Shown: positions 1-9,946, counted from the stretch's first letter. The stretch is DNA of 64,000 nt from Sporichthya polymorpha DSM 43042 (GCF_000384115.1 NZ_KB913029.1:2703057-2767056); one strand, 5' to 3'. Numbers and translations are program-made. Notes: generated by a model not told the origin, from the letters alone.

Positions 1-2
1 CG

Positions 3-806
3 CGCGCCGCGCTGACGGTGGCCGTCGGTGAAGCCGTGCGACGGGGTCGGACGCTGCTGATCGTCCACGCGGAGGAGGAGGGCTGGGACCTCGTCCGCGC
101 CGGCCAGGAGGGCCGGGACCCGCTCGCCGAGGCAGTCGAACTTGTCGGGTCCGCACTCCCGCACGGACGGGTGACGGTGCTCGACCGTCTCGGGCCGGCC
201 GCGTCCGTGCTGTGCGAGCAGGCCGAGAACGCCGAGCTGCTCGTGGTCGGTCGTGGGAACGTCGGCCTGCTGGCGCGCGTCGCGGGCTCGGTCGCCCTCG
301 AGGTGGCCACCCACGCCCCTTGTCCCGTGCTGGTGGTCGGCGAAAGCGGCTCCGCTGCCCCGATCGACGGCCCGGTCGTCGCCGGCGTGGACCGCGACCA
401 CGCCGAGGAGGTGCTCGAGGCTGCCTTCCGCGAGGCGTCGCTGCGTGAGGCCCCGCTCCTGGTCGTGCACAGCTGGAGCAGCCTGCACTGGCTGGGCCCG
501 GACGGCCTCATGACCTTCGATGCCGACGAGGAACTGGTGCGGGAGCACCATCTCGACTGGCTCCACGAGCTGGTCGACCGGTTCGCCGAGAAGCATCCCG
601 GCGTCGAGGCCGTCCAGGCCCCGCGCGAGGGCCGCGCGGCCGAGGTGCTCATCGCGGCCAGTGGGGGAGCCGGCCTCATCGTCGTCGGCACCCGCGGACG
701 TGGTCCGGTCGCCGGGCTGCTGCTCGGTTCGGTCGGGCAGAAGCTCATCCGGCACGCCCGGTGTCCGGTGATGGTCGTGCGCGCCCCGGATCCGAACCGG
801 CCGTGA
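3..806 (+). CDS. Universal stress protein (UspA family), 5' end outside window
   Basis: Two consecutive Usp-type alpha/beta domains are visible. The first ends near LLVVGRGNVGLLARVAGS and the second carries the ATP-binding-type signature GTRGRGPVAGLLLGSVG close to the C-terminus. The reading frame stays open to the left window edge, and the usual first strand (VVGVDGS-like) is missing, so the true start lies upstream; the GTG at 18 would fall inside helix 1. Usp proteins bind ATP and support survival under hypoxia and other stresses in actinobacteria. It converges on a second Usp gene and sits next to nitrate respiration genes, which fits a low-oxygen role by inference. Confidence 0.88.
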   Translation, partial: RAALTVAVGEAVRRGRTLLIVHAEEEGWDLVRAGQEGRDPLAEAVELVGSALPHGRVTVLDRLGPAASVLCEQAENAELLVVGRGNVGLLARVAGSVALEVATHAPCPVLVVGESGSAAPIDGPVVAGVDRDHAEEVLEAAFREASLREAPLLVVHSWSSLHWLGPDGLMTFDADEELVREHHLDWLHELVDRFAEKHPGVEAVQAPREGRAAEVLIAASGGAGLIVVGTRGRGPVAGLLLGSVGQKLIRHARCPVMVVRAPDPNRP

Positions 807-838
807 ATCCGGTCGGCGCAGCTCCGACGACCCCGTGC

Positions 839-1726
839 CTACTCGGGAATGGGTACGACGAGGACGGGTCGGTGGGCGTGGTGGGCGGTGGCCATCGCGA
901 CGCTGCCGAGGAGGATCTCGCTGACCGCCGAGCGACCTCGCGATCCGACGACCAGGACGCTCGCCCGGTGGTCACGGGCGCTGGCCGTGAGTTCGGCGGC
1001 GACGCCGCGGGCGAGGACCGACCGGCGGCGCACCCGGCGCTCGCGGGTCAGATCGCGCCCCGGGACGTCAGCCTTCTCCAGGTCGAGCGGCTCGTCCTCG
1101 GCTCCGACCGCCGTGCAGATCAAGTCGCGGTCCGGGAACAGGGCGGCCGCTCCCGACAGGGCGGCGGCCGCGCCGGCCGAGCCGTCCCAACCGACGACGA
1201 CGGGACCCGCGGCGAGGGCTTCGTACTCGGCGATCATCAACGGATAGGGCACGACCAGGACCGGGCTCGTGCTGTGGTGAACGACCGCGTCCGAGACGCT
1301 GCCGAGGGCGGCGCGGGTGCCGCTCAGACCGCGGGACCCGATCACGATCAGGTCCGCGTCGACCTCCTTCCCGACCGCCGCCAGTGCCAGACCTTCCGCG
1401 CTGAAGGTTCGTCGGGCCAGGACGTCGGCCGCCCAGCCCGCGGCCTGCGCCACCGCCGCTCCGGTCCGGGCGTCGCGTTCGGCCTGATGCCCGCCCTCGC
1501 GTTCGATCGCCGCGGTGAGTTCGGCCAGGTTGGCGGACTCACGGCTCAGGCGCTGCCGGGCACCGGTGTCGGTGAAGGGCATCGCCCAGAAGTGACAGAT
1601 CAGGGCGTGGGCACGCGGCAGCACCGCGGTCGCGACGTCGATCGCGGCGTTCGCCCCCAACGACCCGTCGTAGCCGACCAGCACCCGGGTCCCTGCTCCG
1701 GCCGGCCAGACGAACCCCTCGCTCAC
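839..1726 (-). CDS. Tandem-domain universal stress protein
   Basis: This 295-residue protein has two Usp domains, at about residues 12-145 and 163-295. Each begins with a strand ending in a conserved Asp (VLVGYDGS, VVVGWDGS). Each ends with the G-x2-G-x9-G-S nucleotide-binding pattern (GSRGLSGTRAALGSVS and GSRGRSAVSEILLGSVA), so ATP binding is expected. The start is GTG, preceded on its strand by GGGGAGG about 5 nt away. It is divergent from narK, so the two may share a control region. Two-domain Usp proteins of this type belong to the hypoxia/dormancy regulon in mycobacteria; membership here is an inference. Confidence 0.92.
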   Translation of the reverse strand: MSEGFVWPAGAGTRVLVGYDGSLGANAAIDVATAVLPRAHALICHFWAMPFTDTGARQRLSRESANLAELTAAIEREGGHQAERDARTGAAVAQAAGWAADVLARRTFSAEGLALAAVGKEVDADLIVIGSRGLSGTRAALGSVSDAVVHHSTSPVLVVPYPLMIAEYEALAAGPVVVGWDGSAGAAAALSGAAALFPDRDLICTAVGAEDEPLDLEKADVPGRDLTRERRVRRRSVLARGVAAELTASARDHRASVLVVGSRGRSAVSEILLGSVAMATAHHAHRPVLVVPIPE

Positions 1727-1871
1727 TGCTGCCTCCCCGCGATCCGGTGGTCCTCATGCAATCACCCTTTCCCAGGGAACTTGCTGAGAGTGTCCAGCTT
1801 GCCGACGCGCGTGTTGGGGTACGTGCGTCGGGAGCCGGAACGGGCCAAGGTGGGACGCGGAGGCGAGGGCG
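1727..1871. promoter_or_regulatory. Divergent control region between usp and narK
   Basis: This 145-bp gap separates the divergent starts of the Usp gene (1726) and narK (1872), so it must hold both promoters. A Shine-Dalgarno sequence (GGAGGCGAGGG) stands directly before the narK ATG. I looked for a DosR-type palindrome here and found none that is convincing. Confidence 0.6.
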
Positions 1872-3119
1872 ATGACGCAGCTGAGCGCGGCAGCAGCGGA
1901 CACCGACCGACGAGGTTCGCCGGCGTTGATGCTGACGCTGGCGACGGTCGGGTTCGCGGTGAACTTCTGGGCGTGGGCTCTGATCAGCCCCCTGGGGCCG
2001 GCGTGGCGTGACTCGGGGGCGCTCGGCGATCTGAGCGAGTCCGACGTGGCGCTGCTGGTCGCGGTGCCGGTCATCGTCGGGTCGTTGGGGCGCATCGTCG
2101 TGGGCGCGCTCACCGACGTCCACGGCGGGCGGGTGATGTTCCCGCTGGTCTCGGCGCTGACGATCGTCCCCGTCCTGTTCCTCGCGTTCTTCGCCCTGGA
2201 CTCCTACGCGCTCGTGCTGGTCGGAGGTTTCTTCCTCGGCATCGGGGGGACGGTCTTCGCGGTGGGGGTGCCGTTCGTCAACGCCTGGTTCCCGCCCGAA
2301 CGACGAGGCCTGGCGATCGGGATCTTCGGGGCCGGCATGGGCGGCACCGCCATCTCGGCGCTGACCACGGTCAAGCTCACCGACAACGTCGGGGAGCGGG
2401 CGCCGTTCCTTCTCACCGCGGCCGCGCTGGCGGTGTACGCGATCGTCGCCTGGCTGATCCTGCGCGACGCGCCGGGCCGGACGGCACCCACCACTTCCCT
2501 GGTGACGCGCGTCGTGTCCAACGCGAAGCTGCCCATCACCTGGCAGGCGTGTGCTCTCTACGCGGTGGCGTTCGGCGGGTACGTGGCCTTCTCCGTGTAC
2601 CTGCCGGCTTATCTGAAGACGGCTCACGATCTCACCGCCGCGGACGCCGCGAACCGCATGGCGGGCTTCGTCGTCATTGCGGTCGTGATGCGCCCGGCCG
2701 GGGGATGGCTCTCGGACCGCCTCGGGGCCGTTCCGGTGCTGACCGGGGTGTTCGCGATCGTGACGGTCTGCGCCGCGATCGCGGCCGGCAACCCGCCGCT
2801 CGCGGGCCTCGGCACGGTCGTCTTCCTCGCGATGGCGGCGGCCCTCGGTGCCGGCAGTGGTGCTGTGTTTGCCCTGATCGCGCAGGCGACCGAGCCGAGT
2901 CGGGTCGGAGGCGTGACCGGTCTCGTCGGCGCGGCCGGTGGGCTCGGCGGGTTCGCGCCGCCGCTGCTCATGGGCTACGTCTACGGCCGCACCGATTCCT
3001 ACGCGATCGGTCTCGGTCTCCTCGCCGCCACGTCGGCGGTGATGCTGCTGCTCACCCTGACCGTCGTCCGCCACACCGCGGCGACGAGGACCGCAACGCC
3101 CACGGAGGTGAGCGCGTGA
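1872..3119 (+). CDS. narK: Nitrate/nitrite transporter, MFS family (NarK-like)
   Basis: This 415-residue, 12-helix major facilitator protein moves nitrate in and/or nitrite out across the membrane. The nitrate-nitrite porter hallmarks are present: NAWFPPERRGLAIG after helix 4, and Gly-rich helices (GIFGAGMGGTAISAL; GAAGGLGGFAPPLLMG) that line the anion path in the NarK family. Its stop codon overlaps the GTG start of narG by 4 nt, so it is translationally coupled to the reductase whose substrate it supplies. It could be a nitrate/proton symporter or a nitrate/nitrite antiporter; the sequence alone does not decide. Confidence 0.93.
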   Translation: MTQLSAAAADTDRRGSPALMLTLATVGFAVNFWAWALISPLGPAWRDSGALGDLSESDVALLVAVPVIVGSLGRIVVGALTDVHGGRVMFPLVSALTIVPVLFLAFFALDSYALVLVGGFFLGIGGTVFAVGVPFVNAWFPPERRGLAIGIFGAGMGGTAISALTTVKLTDNVGERAPFLLTAAALAVYAIVAWLILRDAPGRTAPTTSLVTRVVSNAKLPITWQACALYAVAFGGYVAFSVYLPAYLKTAHDLTAADAANRMAGFVVIAVVMRPAGGWLSDRLGAVPVLTGVFAIVTVCAAIAAGNPPLAGLGTVVFLAMAAALGAGSGAVFALIAQATEPSRVGGVTGLVGAAGGLGGFAPPLLMGYVYGRTDSYAIGLGLLAATSAVMLLLTLTVVRHTAATRTATPTEVSA

Positions 3120-6100
3120 AGCGCGTCGACGAGCCCGGGTTGGACGGGGCACTGGCCGATCTGCTGGTCGGCAGCCGCCGGTTCTTCACCAAAGGAACCG
3201 TGTCGGCGGACCGGCGGACGCTGAGCAAGCGCGGCGGCCGGGCCGCCGACGACTTCTACCGGGACCGGTGGAGCCACGACAAGGTCGTGCGCTCGACCCA
3301 CGGCGTGAACTGCACCGGTTCCTGCTCCTGGAAGGTGTACGTCAAGGACGGCATCATCACGTGGGAGACCCAGCAGACTGACTATCCGTCAGCGGGTGCG
3401 GACCGTCCCGAGTACGAGCCCCGTGGCTGTCCGCGAGGCGCGGCCTTCTCCTGGTACACCTACTCGCCCACGCGCATCCGCTATCCCTACGTCCGCGGCA
3501 CGTTGCTTCAGATGTACCGGGAGGCGAAGTCTCGACTCGGCGACCCGGTGCTGGCCTGGGCCGAGATCGCCGACGATCCCGAGCGCGCCCGCGCGTACAA
3601 GTCGGCCCGCGGCAAGGGCGGCATGGTCCGCGTGTCCTGGGACGAGGCCACCGAGATCGTGGCGGCCGCGTACGTGCACACGATCCGCCGCTGGGGTCCG
3701 GACCGGGTCGCCGGATTCTCGCCGATTCCCGCGATGTCGATGGTCTCGCACGCCTCCGGCGCGCGGTTCACCTCGCTGATCGGCGGGGCGATGCTCTCCT
3801 TCTACGACTGGTACGCCGACCTTCCCGTCGCCTCGCCCCAGGTGTTCGGCGATCAGACCGACGTGCCCGAATCCGGCGACTGGTGGGATGCCGGCTACCT
3901 CGTGATGTGGGGCTCGAACGTCCCGGTCACACGGACGCCCGACGCGCACTGGATGGCCGAGGCGCGGTACCGCGGGCAGAAGGTGGTCGTCGTCGCGCCC
4001 GACTACGCCGACAACGTCAAGTTCGCCGACGAGTGGCTCGCACCCGCGCCGGGCACCGACGGCGCGCTGGCGATGGCCATGGGCCACGTGATCCTCCGGG
4101 AGTTCTTCGTCGACCGGGCGGTGCCGTACTTCGCGGACTACACGCGCCGGTTCACTGACCTGCCGCACCTGGTCCGGCTCGAACCGGCCCCCGGCGGCGG
4201 GTACCGCCCGACCAAGTTCCTCACGGCGGCCGACCTGCCTGAGCACGCGGGCACCGAGAACGCCGCCTTCAAGACCGTGGTCGTCGACGAGGTCACCGGG
4301 GCCCCCGCGGTACCGACCGGGTCGCTGGGCTTCCGCTTCGGCCCGGAGGGCGCGGGCCGCTGGAACCTCGAGCTGGGCGACCTGCAACCACGGCTCTCGC
4401 TGCTGGAGGACGGGGCGGAGGCGGTCGAGGTCCGGTTGCCGCGCTTCGACACCGGGGCGCCGGGCGACCTGGTCCGAGGAGTACCGGTGCGCCGGGTCGG
4501 CGACCACCTCGTGACCACGGTGTTCGACCTGATGCTCGCGCAGTACGGGGTGAGCCGGACCGTCGCCGGGCAGGCGCTGCCCGGGACGTGGCCGGCCGGG
4601 TACGACGACCCGCAGCCGTACACCCCGGCCTGGCAGGAGGCGATCACCGGTGTGCCGGCGGTCGCCGCGGCTCGCATCGCCCGCGAGTTCGCCCGCAACG
4701 CCGAAGAGTCGCGCGGCCGGTCGATGATCCTCATGGGGGCCGGCACCAACCACTGGTTCCACTCGGACACGATCTACCGCGGATTCCTGGCCCTCACGAC
4801 GCTGACGGGGTGTCAGGGTGTCAACGGCGGCGGGTGGGCGCATTACGTCGGGCAGGAGAAATGCCGGCCGGTCACTGGCTGGGCGCACCTCGCGTTCGCG
4901 ACGGACTGGGTCCGACCGCCGCGCCAGATGATCCAGACCGCCTACTGGTACCTCCACACCGACCAGTTCCGCTACGACCAGGTGGACGCCGGGACGCTGA
5001 GCGCCGCCTCCGGGCCGGGAGGGTTCGCGAACCGCAGCACGGCGGACCTCATCGCGCTCAGCGCGCGGATGGGATGGATGCCCTCGCACCCGACGTTCAA
5101 CCGCAACCCGCTCGACCTGGCCGACGAGGTGCGGGCCAGCGGGCGACCAGTGGGGGAGTACGTCGTCGACCAGTTGCGCTCCGGCGCGCTGCGGTTCGCC
5201 TGCGAGGACCCGGACGCACCGGAGAACTTCCCGCGCGTCCTCGCGGTGTGGCGTGCGAACCTCCTGGGTTCTTCCGCGAAGGGGAACGAGTACTTCCTGC
5301 GCCACCTGCTGGGGGCGGACAGCTCGCTGCGCGCCACGGAGGCGGCGCCGGACCGGCGGCCCCGCGAGATCGAGTGGCACGACACGGCGCCCAGCGGCAA
5401 GCTCGACCTGCTGCTCTCGCTGGACTTCCGGCAGACCAGCACGACGCTGTTCTCCGACGTGGTGCTGCCGGCCGCCACCTGGTACGAGAAGCACGACCTG
5501 AACACGACGGACATGCATCCGTACATCCATTCCTTCAACCCGGCCATCGCCCCGCCGTGGCAGACCCGCACCGACTGGGACGCCTGGCAGACGATCGCCA
5601 CGCGGTTCAGCGAGCTGGCGCGCGACCACCTGGGCACCCGCACGGACGTGGTCGCGGCTCCGCTCCTGCACGACACCCCGGACGCGATGGCCAACCCGCA
5701 CGGCGTGGTACGGGACTGGAAGGCCGGGGACTGCGAGCCCGAGCCTGGGCGCACGATGCCGAAGCTGGTGACGGTCGAGCGGGACTACGGGGCCGTCGGT
5801 GACCAGATGCGTGCCCTCGGCCCGCTCCTCGACACCCTGGGTACGACGACGAAGGGCATCACGTACGACGTCGGTACGGCGGTCGAGTACCTACGGTCGA
5901 AGAACGGTGCGATCCGGGGCGGCCCGGCCGCCGGCCGCCCGTCGCTGCAGCGTGACGTCCACGCGTGCGAGGCGATCCTCGCGCTGTCCGGCACGACGAA
6001 CGGCCACCTCGCCACCCAGGGCTTTCGGACCCTCGAGCAACGCACCGGAACCCGGTTGCACGACCTCGCGGCCGAGCACGAGGGCAAGCAGATCACCTTC

Positions 6101-6814
6101 GCCGACACCCAGGCGGCGCCGGTGCCGGTCATCACCTCGCCCGAGTGGTCGGGGTCGGAGACCGGCGGCCGCCGGTACTCACCGTTCACGATCAACGTCG
6201 AACGCAGCAAACCGTGGCACACCCTGACGGGACGTCAGCACTTCTTCCTCGACCACGACTGGATGACCGAGCTCGGGGAGAACCTGCCCGTGTACCGGCC
6301 GCCGCTGGACATGGGCGCGGTCTTCGGGGAACCGGCGATCGGGACGGTCGGGGAGCTCGGGGTGACCGTGCGCTACCTGACCCCGCACAACAAGTGGTCG
6401 ATCCACTCCGAGTACCAGGACAACCTGTTCATGCTCTCCCTCTCCCGCGGCGGGCAGACGATCTGGATGTCCGACCGGGACGCGGCCAAGGTCGGCATCG
6501 CGGACAACGACTGGATCGAGGCGGTCAACCGCAACGGCGTCGTGGTCGCGCGGGCGATCGTGTCCCACCGGATGCCGGAGGGCACGGTGTACATGCACCA
6601 CGCGCAGGACCGGCTCATCGACGTCCCGCTCGCCGAGACGTCCGGTCGGCGCGGTGGCATCCACAACTCGCTCACCCGGCTGCTGATCAAGCCCAGCCAC
6701 CTCATCGGCGGCTACGCCCAGCTGTCGTTCGCGTTCAACTACCTCGGGCCGACGGGCAACCAACGCGACGAGGTCACGGTGATCCGGAAGCGCTCGCAGG
6801 AGGTGCGGTACTGA
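3116..6814 (+). CDS. narG: Respiratory nitrate reductase, alpha subunit
   Basis: This is the 1,232-residue molybdopterin catalytic subunit that reduces nitrate to nitrite at the inner face of the membrane. The FS0 iron-sulfur ligands are seen as His62, Cys66 and Cys70 (HGVNCTGSC) and Cys105 (EPRGCPRG). The expected molybdenum-ligand Asp lies in FGDQTDVPES at about residue 249. The length matches E. coli NarG. The frame is open far upstream, but the GTG at 3116 is chosen because GGAGGTG lies 5 nt before it, it overlaps the narK stop (GTGA), and the protein then begins like other NarG sequences. There is no Tat leader, consistent with a cytoplasmic active site. Confidence 0.97.
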   Translation: MKRVDEPGLDGALADLLVGSRRFFTKGTVSADRRTLSKRGGRAADDFYRDRWSHDKVVRSTHGVNCTGSCSWKVYVKDGIITWETQQTDYPSAGADRPEYEPRGCPRGAAFSWYTYSPTRIRYPYVRGTLLQMYREAKSRLGDPVLAWAEIADDPERARAYKSARGKGGMVRVSWDEATEIVAAAYVHTIRRWGPDRVAGFSPIPAMSMVSHASGARFTSLIGGAMLSFYDWYADLPVASPQVFGDQTDVPESGDWWDAGYLVMWGSNVPVTRTPDAHWMAEARYRGQKVVVVAPDYADNVKFADEWLAPAPGTDGALAMAMGHVILREFFVDRAVPYFADYTRRFTDLPHLVRLEPAPGGGYRPTKFLTAADLPEHAGTENAAFKTVVVDEVTGAPAVPTGSLGFRFGPEGAGRWNLELGDLQPRLSLLEDGAEAVEVRLPRFDTGAPGDLVRGVPVRRVGDHLVTTVFDLMLAQYGVSRTVAGQALPGTWPAGYDDPQPYTPAWQEAITGVPAVAAARIAREFARNAEESRGRSMILMGAGTNHWFHSDTIYRGFLALTTLTGCQGVNGGGWAHYVGQEKCRPVTGWAHLAFATDWVRPPRQMIQTAYWYLHTDQFRYDQVDAGTLSAASGPGGFANRSTADLIALSARMGWMPSHPTFNRNPLDLADEVRASGRPVGEYVVDQLRSGALRFACEDPDAPENFPRVLAVWRANLLGSSAKGNEYFLRHLLGADSSLRATEAAPDRRPREIEWHDTAPSGKLDLLLSLDFRQTSTTLFSDVVLPAATWYEKHDLNTTDMHPYIHSFNPAIAPPWQTRTDWDAWQTIATRFSELARDHLGTRTDVVAAPLLHDTPDAMANPHGVVRDWKAGDCEPEPGRTMPKLVTVERDYGAVGDQMRALGPLLDTLGTTTKGITYDVGTAVEYLRSKNGAIRGGPAAGRPSLQRDVHACEAILALSGTTNGHLATQGFRTLEQRTGTRLHDLAAEHEGKQITFADTQAAPVPVITSPEWSGSETGGRRYSPFTINVERSKPWHTLTGRQHFFLDHDWMTELGENLPVYRPPLDMGAVFGEPAIGTVGELGVTVRYLTPHNKWSIHSEYQDNLFMLSLSRGGQTIWMSDRDAAKVGIADNDWIEAVNRNGVVVARAIVSHRMPEGTVYMHHAQDRLIDVPLAETSGRRGGIHNSLTRLLIKPSHLIGGYAQLSFAFNYLGPTGNQRDEVTVIRKRSQEVRY

Positions 6815-8481
6815 TGCGCGTGATGGCCCAGATGGCCATGGTGATGAACCTCGACAAGTGCATCGGGTGCCACACCTGTTCGGTGACCTGCAAGCAGGCG
6901 TGGACGAACCGGACCGGCACCGAGTACGTCTGGTTCAACAACGTCGAGACCCGGCCGGGGCAGGGATACCCGCGCCGGTACGAGGACCAGGAGGAGTGGA
7001 AGGGCGGCTGGACGCTGAACAAGCGCGGTCGCCTGGCGCTCAAGGGCGGCGGCCGGTTGAAGAAGCTCGCGACGATCTTCTCCAACCCGAAGATGCCGTC
7101 GATCGACGACTACTACGAGCCCTGGACCTACGACTACGCGACGCTCACGGACGCGCCGGCCCAGGAGCACACCCCGGTCGCGCAGCCGCAGTCGCTGTTG
7201 TCCGGCCGGCCGATGAAGGTCGAGTGGTCGGCGAACTGGGACGACAACCTCGGCGGCTCCGCAGCGACGGCCACGTCGGACCCGGTCCTGGCCCGGATCT
7301 CCGAGCAGGTCCGGATGGAGTTCGAGTCGACGTTCATGTTCTACCTGCCGCGCATCTGCGAGCACTGCCTCAACCCGTCCTGCGCGGCGTCCTGTCCGAG
7401 TGGCGCGATCTACAAGCGCAGCGAGGACGGCATCGTCCTCGTCGACCAGGACCGGTGCCGCGGCTGGCGGATGTGCGTCTCCGGGTGCCCGTACAAGAAG
7501 GTGTACTTCAACCACCGCACCGGCAAGGCCGAGAAGTGCACGTTCTGCTTCCCGCGCGTCGAGGTCGGACTGCCGACGGTGTGCTCGGAGACCTGTGTCG
7601 GCCGGTTGCGGTACATCGGCCTGGTCCTCTACGACGCGGACCGGGTGCTGGAGGCGGCGACGACGCCGGACGAGCACGGTCTCTACGAGGCGCAGCGCTC
7701 GATCTTCCTCGACCCCGACGACCCGGCCGTGGCGCGCGAGGCCGAGCGGGCCGGGATCCCCCGGGACTGGATCGAGGCGGCCCGCCGCTCGCCGGTGTAC
7801 GCGCTGATCTCCCGCTACCGCGTCGCGCTCCCGCTGCACCCGGAGTACCGCACGATGCCGATGGTCTGGTACATCCCGCCACTGTCGCCGGTCGTCGACG
7901 TCGTGCGCGAGACGGGCACCGACGCGGAGCGTGCGGAGAATCTCTTCGCCGCCATCGATGCGCTGCGCATCCCGATCGGCTACCTCGCCGAGCTGTTCAC
8001 GGCCGGCGATCCTGCCCCGGTCGACGCGGTGCTGCGTAAGCTCGCCGCGATGCGCTCGTACATGCGCGACATCAACCTCGGGCGCGAGCCGAACGCCGAG
8101 ATCCCCGCCGCGGTCGGCATGGGCGAGGAGGAGATGTACGACATGTTCCGCCTCCTCGCGCTGGCGAAGTACGACGAGCGCTACGTCATCCCACCGGCGC
8201 ACGCCGAGCAGGCGCACGCGCTGGAGGAGCTGGCGACCGACTGTTCGCTGGACTACGACGGCGGGCCCGGGATGGGCGGCTCCGGCCCGTTCGGCGAGGG
8301 GTCCGGCGCCGTGGCTCCGATCGCCGTGGAGAACTTCCACATGCTGCGGCAGCGGCAGCAGGGCGACACGCTCGTGGAGCCGGGTGACAAACCGAGACGG
8401 GTGAACCTGCTCAACTGGGACGGCAAGGGAGCGCCCGACGGCCTGTTCCCCCCGCGGAACGGCGACGGGGCCGAGAAATGA
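6814..8481 (+). CDS. narH: Respiratory nitrate reductase, beta (iron-sulfur) subunit
   Basis: This 555-residue electron-transfer subunit carries four cysteine groups: CIGCHTCSVTCK from residue 16, CEHCLNPSCAASCP, CRGWRMCVSGCP and the KCTFC...CSETC group. The Trp in CRGW replaces one Cys, the mark of the [3Fe-4S] cluster in NarH, so three [4Fe-4S] clusters and one [3Fe-4S] cluster are expected. It passes electrons from NarI haems to NarG. The ATG overlaps the narG stop by one base. The C-terminal tail is long (about 100 residues after the last cluster region), as is usual for actinobacterial NarH. Confidence 0.97.
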   Translation: MRVMAQMAMVMNLDKCIGCHTCSVTCKQAWTNRTGTEYVWFNNVETRPGQGYPRRYEDQEEWKGGWTLNKRGRLALKGGGRLKKLATIFSNPKMPSIDDYYEPWTYDYATLTDAPAQEHTPVAQPQSLLSGRPMKVEWSANWDDNLGGSAATATSDPVLARISEQVRMEFESTFMFYLPRICEHCLNPSCAASCPSGAIYKRSEDGIVLVDQDRCRGWRMCVSGCPYKKVYFNHRTGKAEKCTFCFPRVEVGLPTVCSETCVGRLRYIGLVLYDADRVLEAATTPDEHGLYEAQRSIFLDPDDPAVAREAERAGIPRDWIEAARRSPVYALISRYRVALPLHPEYRTMPMVWYIPPLSPVVDVVRETGTDAERAENLFAAIDALRIPIGYLAELFTAGDPAPVDAVLRKLAAMRSYMRDINLGREPNAEIPAAVGMGEEEMYDMFRLLALAKYDERYVIPPAHAEQAHALEELATDCSLDYDGGPGMGGSGPFGEGSGAVAPIAVENFHMLRQRQQGDTLVEPGDKPRRVNLLNWDGKGAPDGLFPPRNGDGAEK

Positions 8482-9197
8482 TGAGGACACTGCTGCGCCG
8501 CCGGACCGCGATCGGCGACCTGACCGACGATCAGCGACGGATCACCTGGCAGGCGGCCTCGCTCCTGCTGGACTACCCCGACGACGACCTGGTCTCTCGG
8601 TTGGACCTGGTGCACCGCGGTTCCGACGCCCTGCCGTCGGTGCTCGCCGAACCGCTGCGTCGCACGGTCGCCGAGCTGGCCTCGGCGCCGTTGTCGGAGC
8701 TGCAGGCCGAGTACGTCGAGACCTTCGACCGCCGTCGGCAGCATGCGTTGTTCCTCACCTACTTCACGCACGGGGACACGCGCCGGCGGGGGATGGCGCT
8801 GCTGCGGTTCGCCGAGGCCTACGCGGCGTCCGGATACGTGCTCACGGCGGCCGAGCTGCCGGACCACCTCTGCGTCGTGCTCGAGTACGGCGCCACCGTC
8901 GACGCCGCCGTGGCCCATCGGCTCCTCTGCGACCACCGGGCGGGGCTGGAGGTGCTGCGCCGTGCCCTGGTCGGGGAAGGTGCCCGCTGGGCGGGTGCCC
9001 TCGAAGCGGTGTGCGCCACCCTCCCGGCGCTGGCCGGGGACGAGGCCGCGGCGGTGGAGGCGCTGATCGCGGCGGGTCCGCCGGAGGAGGAGGTCGGACT
9101 CACGCCCTACGGCACGCCCGGGTTCGACGTCGGCCCGGCGGTGCCGGCGCCGGCCGCGCCCGTCGACCTGCCCATGCCCGGGCTGCGGAGGGGGTGA
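8478..9197 (+). CDS. narJ: Nitrate reductase assembly chaperone (delta subunit)
   Basis: This 239-residue TorD/NarJ-family chaperone binds apo-NarG and is needed for molybdenum cofactor insertion before the NarGH complex docks on NarI; it is not part of the final enzyme. The segment LLDYPDDDL near the N-terminus and ETFDRRRQHALFLTYFTHGDTRRRG are typical of NarJ. The start overlaps the narH stop (ATGA), and a second ATG follows at once, so either of the first two codons may be used. The C-terminus is Pro/Ala-rich and probably flexible. Confidence 0.94.
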   Translation: MMRTLLRRRTAIGDLTDDQRRITWQAASLLLDYPDDDLVSRLDLVHRGSDALPSVLAEPLRRTVAELASAPLSELQAEYVETFDRRRQHALFLTYFTHGDTRRRGMALLRFAEAYAASGYVLTAAELPDHLCVVLEYGATVDAAVAHRLLCDHRAGLEVLRRALVGEGARWAGALEAVCATLPALAGDEAAAVEALIAAGPPEEEVGLTPYGTPGFDVGPAVPAPAAPVDLPMPGLRRG

Positions 9198-9198
9198 C

Positions 9199-9915
9199 GT
9201 GGACGAGTTCCTCTGGGTCGTGGTGCCGTACGTCTGTCTCACGACGTTCGTCGTCGGCCACTACTGGCGGTACCGCTACGACAAGTTCGGCTGGACCACC
9301 CGGTCCTCGCAGCTCTACGAGGACCGGTTGCTGCGGTGGGGAAGCCCGCTGTTCCACATCGGGATCCTGGCCGTCTTCCTCGGCCACGTGATGGGTCTCG
9401 GCGTGCCGAAGTCGTGGACCGAGGAGGTGGGGATCTCCGAGGACCTGTACCACTTCCTCGCGGTGTCCGTCGGCGCGATCGCCGGCGCCGGGACGCTGAT
9501 CGGTATGGCGATCCTGATCTATCGCCGTCGCACGGTCGGGCCCGTCTTCTCCGCGACGACGGTGATGGACAAGGTGATGTACCTGGTCCTGGGGACCGTC
9601 ATCGTGCTCGGGCTCGCCAATACCGTCGGAGCGAACATCATCGACCACTACGACTACCGCGAGGGCGTCTCGGTCTGGTTCCGCGGCATCTTCCGTTTCG
9701 ACACCCACCCCGAGCTGATGGCGGAGGCCCCGCTGGGCTTCCAGCTGCACGGTCTGGCCGCGATGCTGCTGTTCGCGCTCTGGCCGTTCACCCGGCTCGT
9801 GCACGTGTTCAGTGCCCCCGTGGGTTACCTGACCCGCCCCTACATCGTCTACCGCAGCCGCGACGAGCAACTCGGCTCCCACCGTCCGCGTCGCGGATGG
9901 GAGCGTGTGGGGTGA
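9199..9915 (+). CDS. narI: Respiratory nitrate reductase, gamma subunit (cytochrome b)
   Basis: This 238-residue integral membrane protein with five predicted helices oxidises menaquinol and anchors NarGH. The haem-ligand histidines can be placed in GSPLFHIG and FLGHVMG (helix 2) and in LGFQLHGL...RLVHVFS (helix 5). The GTG start lies one base after the narJ stop and its N-terminus faces the outside, as in known NarI. It ends the narKGHJI run; the cupin gene follows 31 bp later. Confidence 0.95.
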   Translation: MDEFLWVVVPYVCLTTFVVGHYWRYRYDKFGWTTRSSQLYEDRLLRWGSPLFHIGILAVFLGHVMGLGVPKSWTEEVGISEDLYHFLAVSVGAIAGAGTLIGMAILIYRRRTVGPVFSATTVMDKVMYLVLGTVIVLGLANTVGANIIDHYDYREGVSVWFRGIFRFDTHPELMAEAPLGFQLHGLAAMLLFALWPFTRLVHVFSAPVGYLTRPYIVYRSRDEQLGSHRPRRGWERVG

Positions 9916-9946
9916 CCAACCGTTCCGACCACTCCGGAGGACGTTC

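Noticed and set aside
2549-3115. Extension of narG to 2549
   Set aside because: This part overlaps narK in another frame and has shadow-frame composition; the GTG at 3116 has a ribosome site and a GTGA overlap, and gives a normal NarG start.
1539-3152. Long open frames on the opposite strand of strong genes (for example 1539-3152, 3389-5701, 12195-14141, 23413-26349, 30193-32427 and 59853-61898, all minus strand)
   Set aside because: They lie antisense to genes with clear family motifs and have Arg/Gly/Asp-heavy compositions typical of GC-rich shadow frames, with no recognisable domains.
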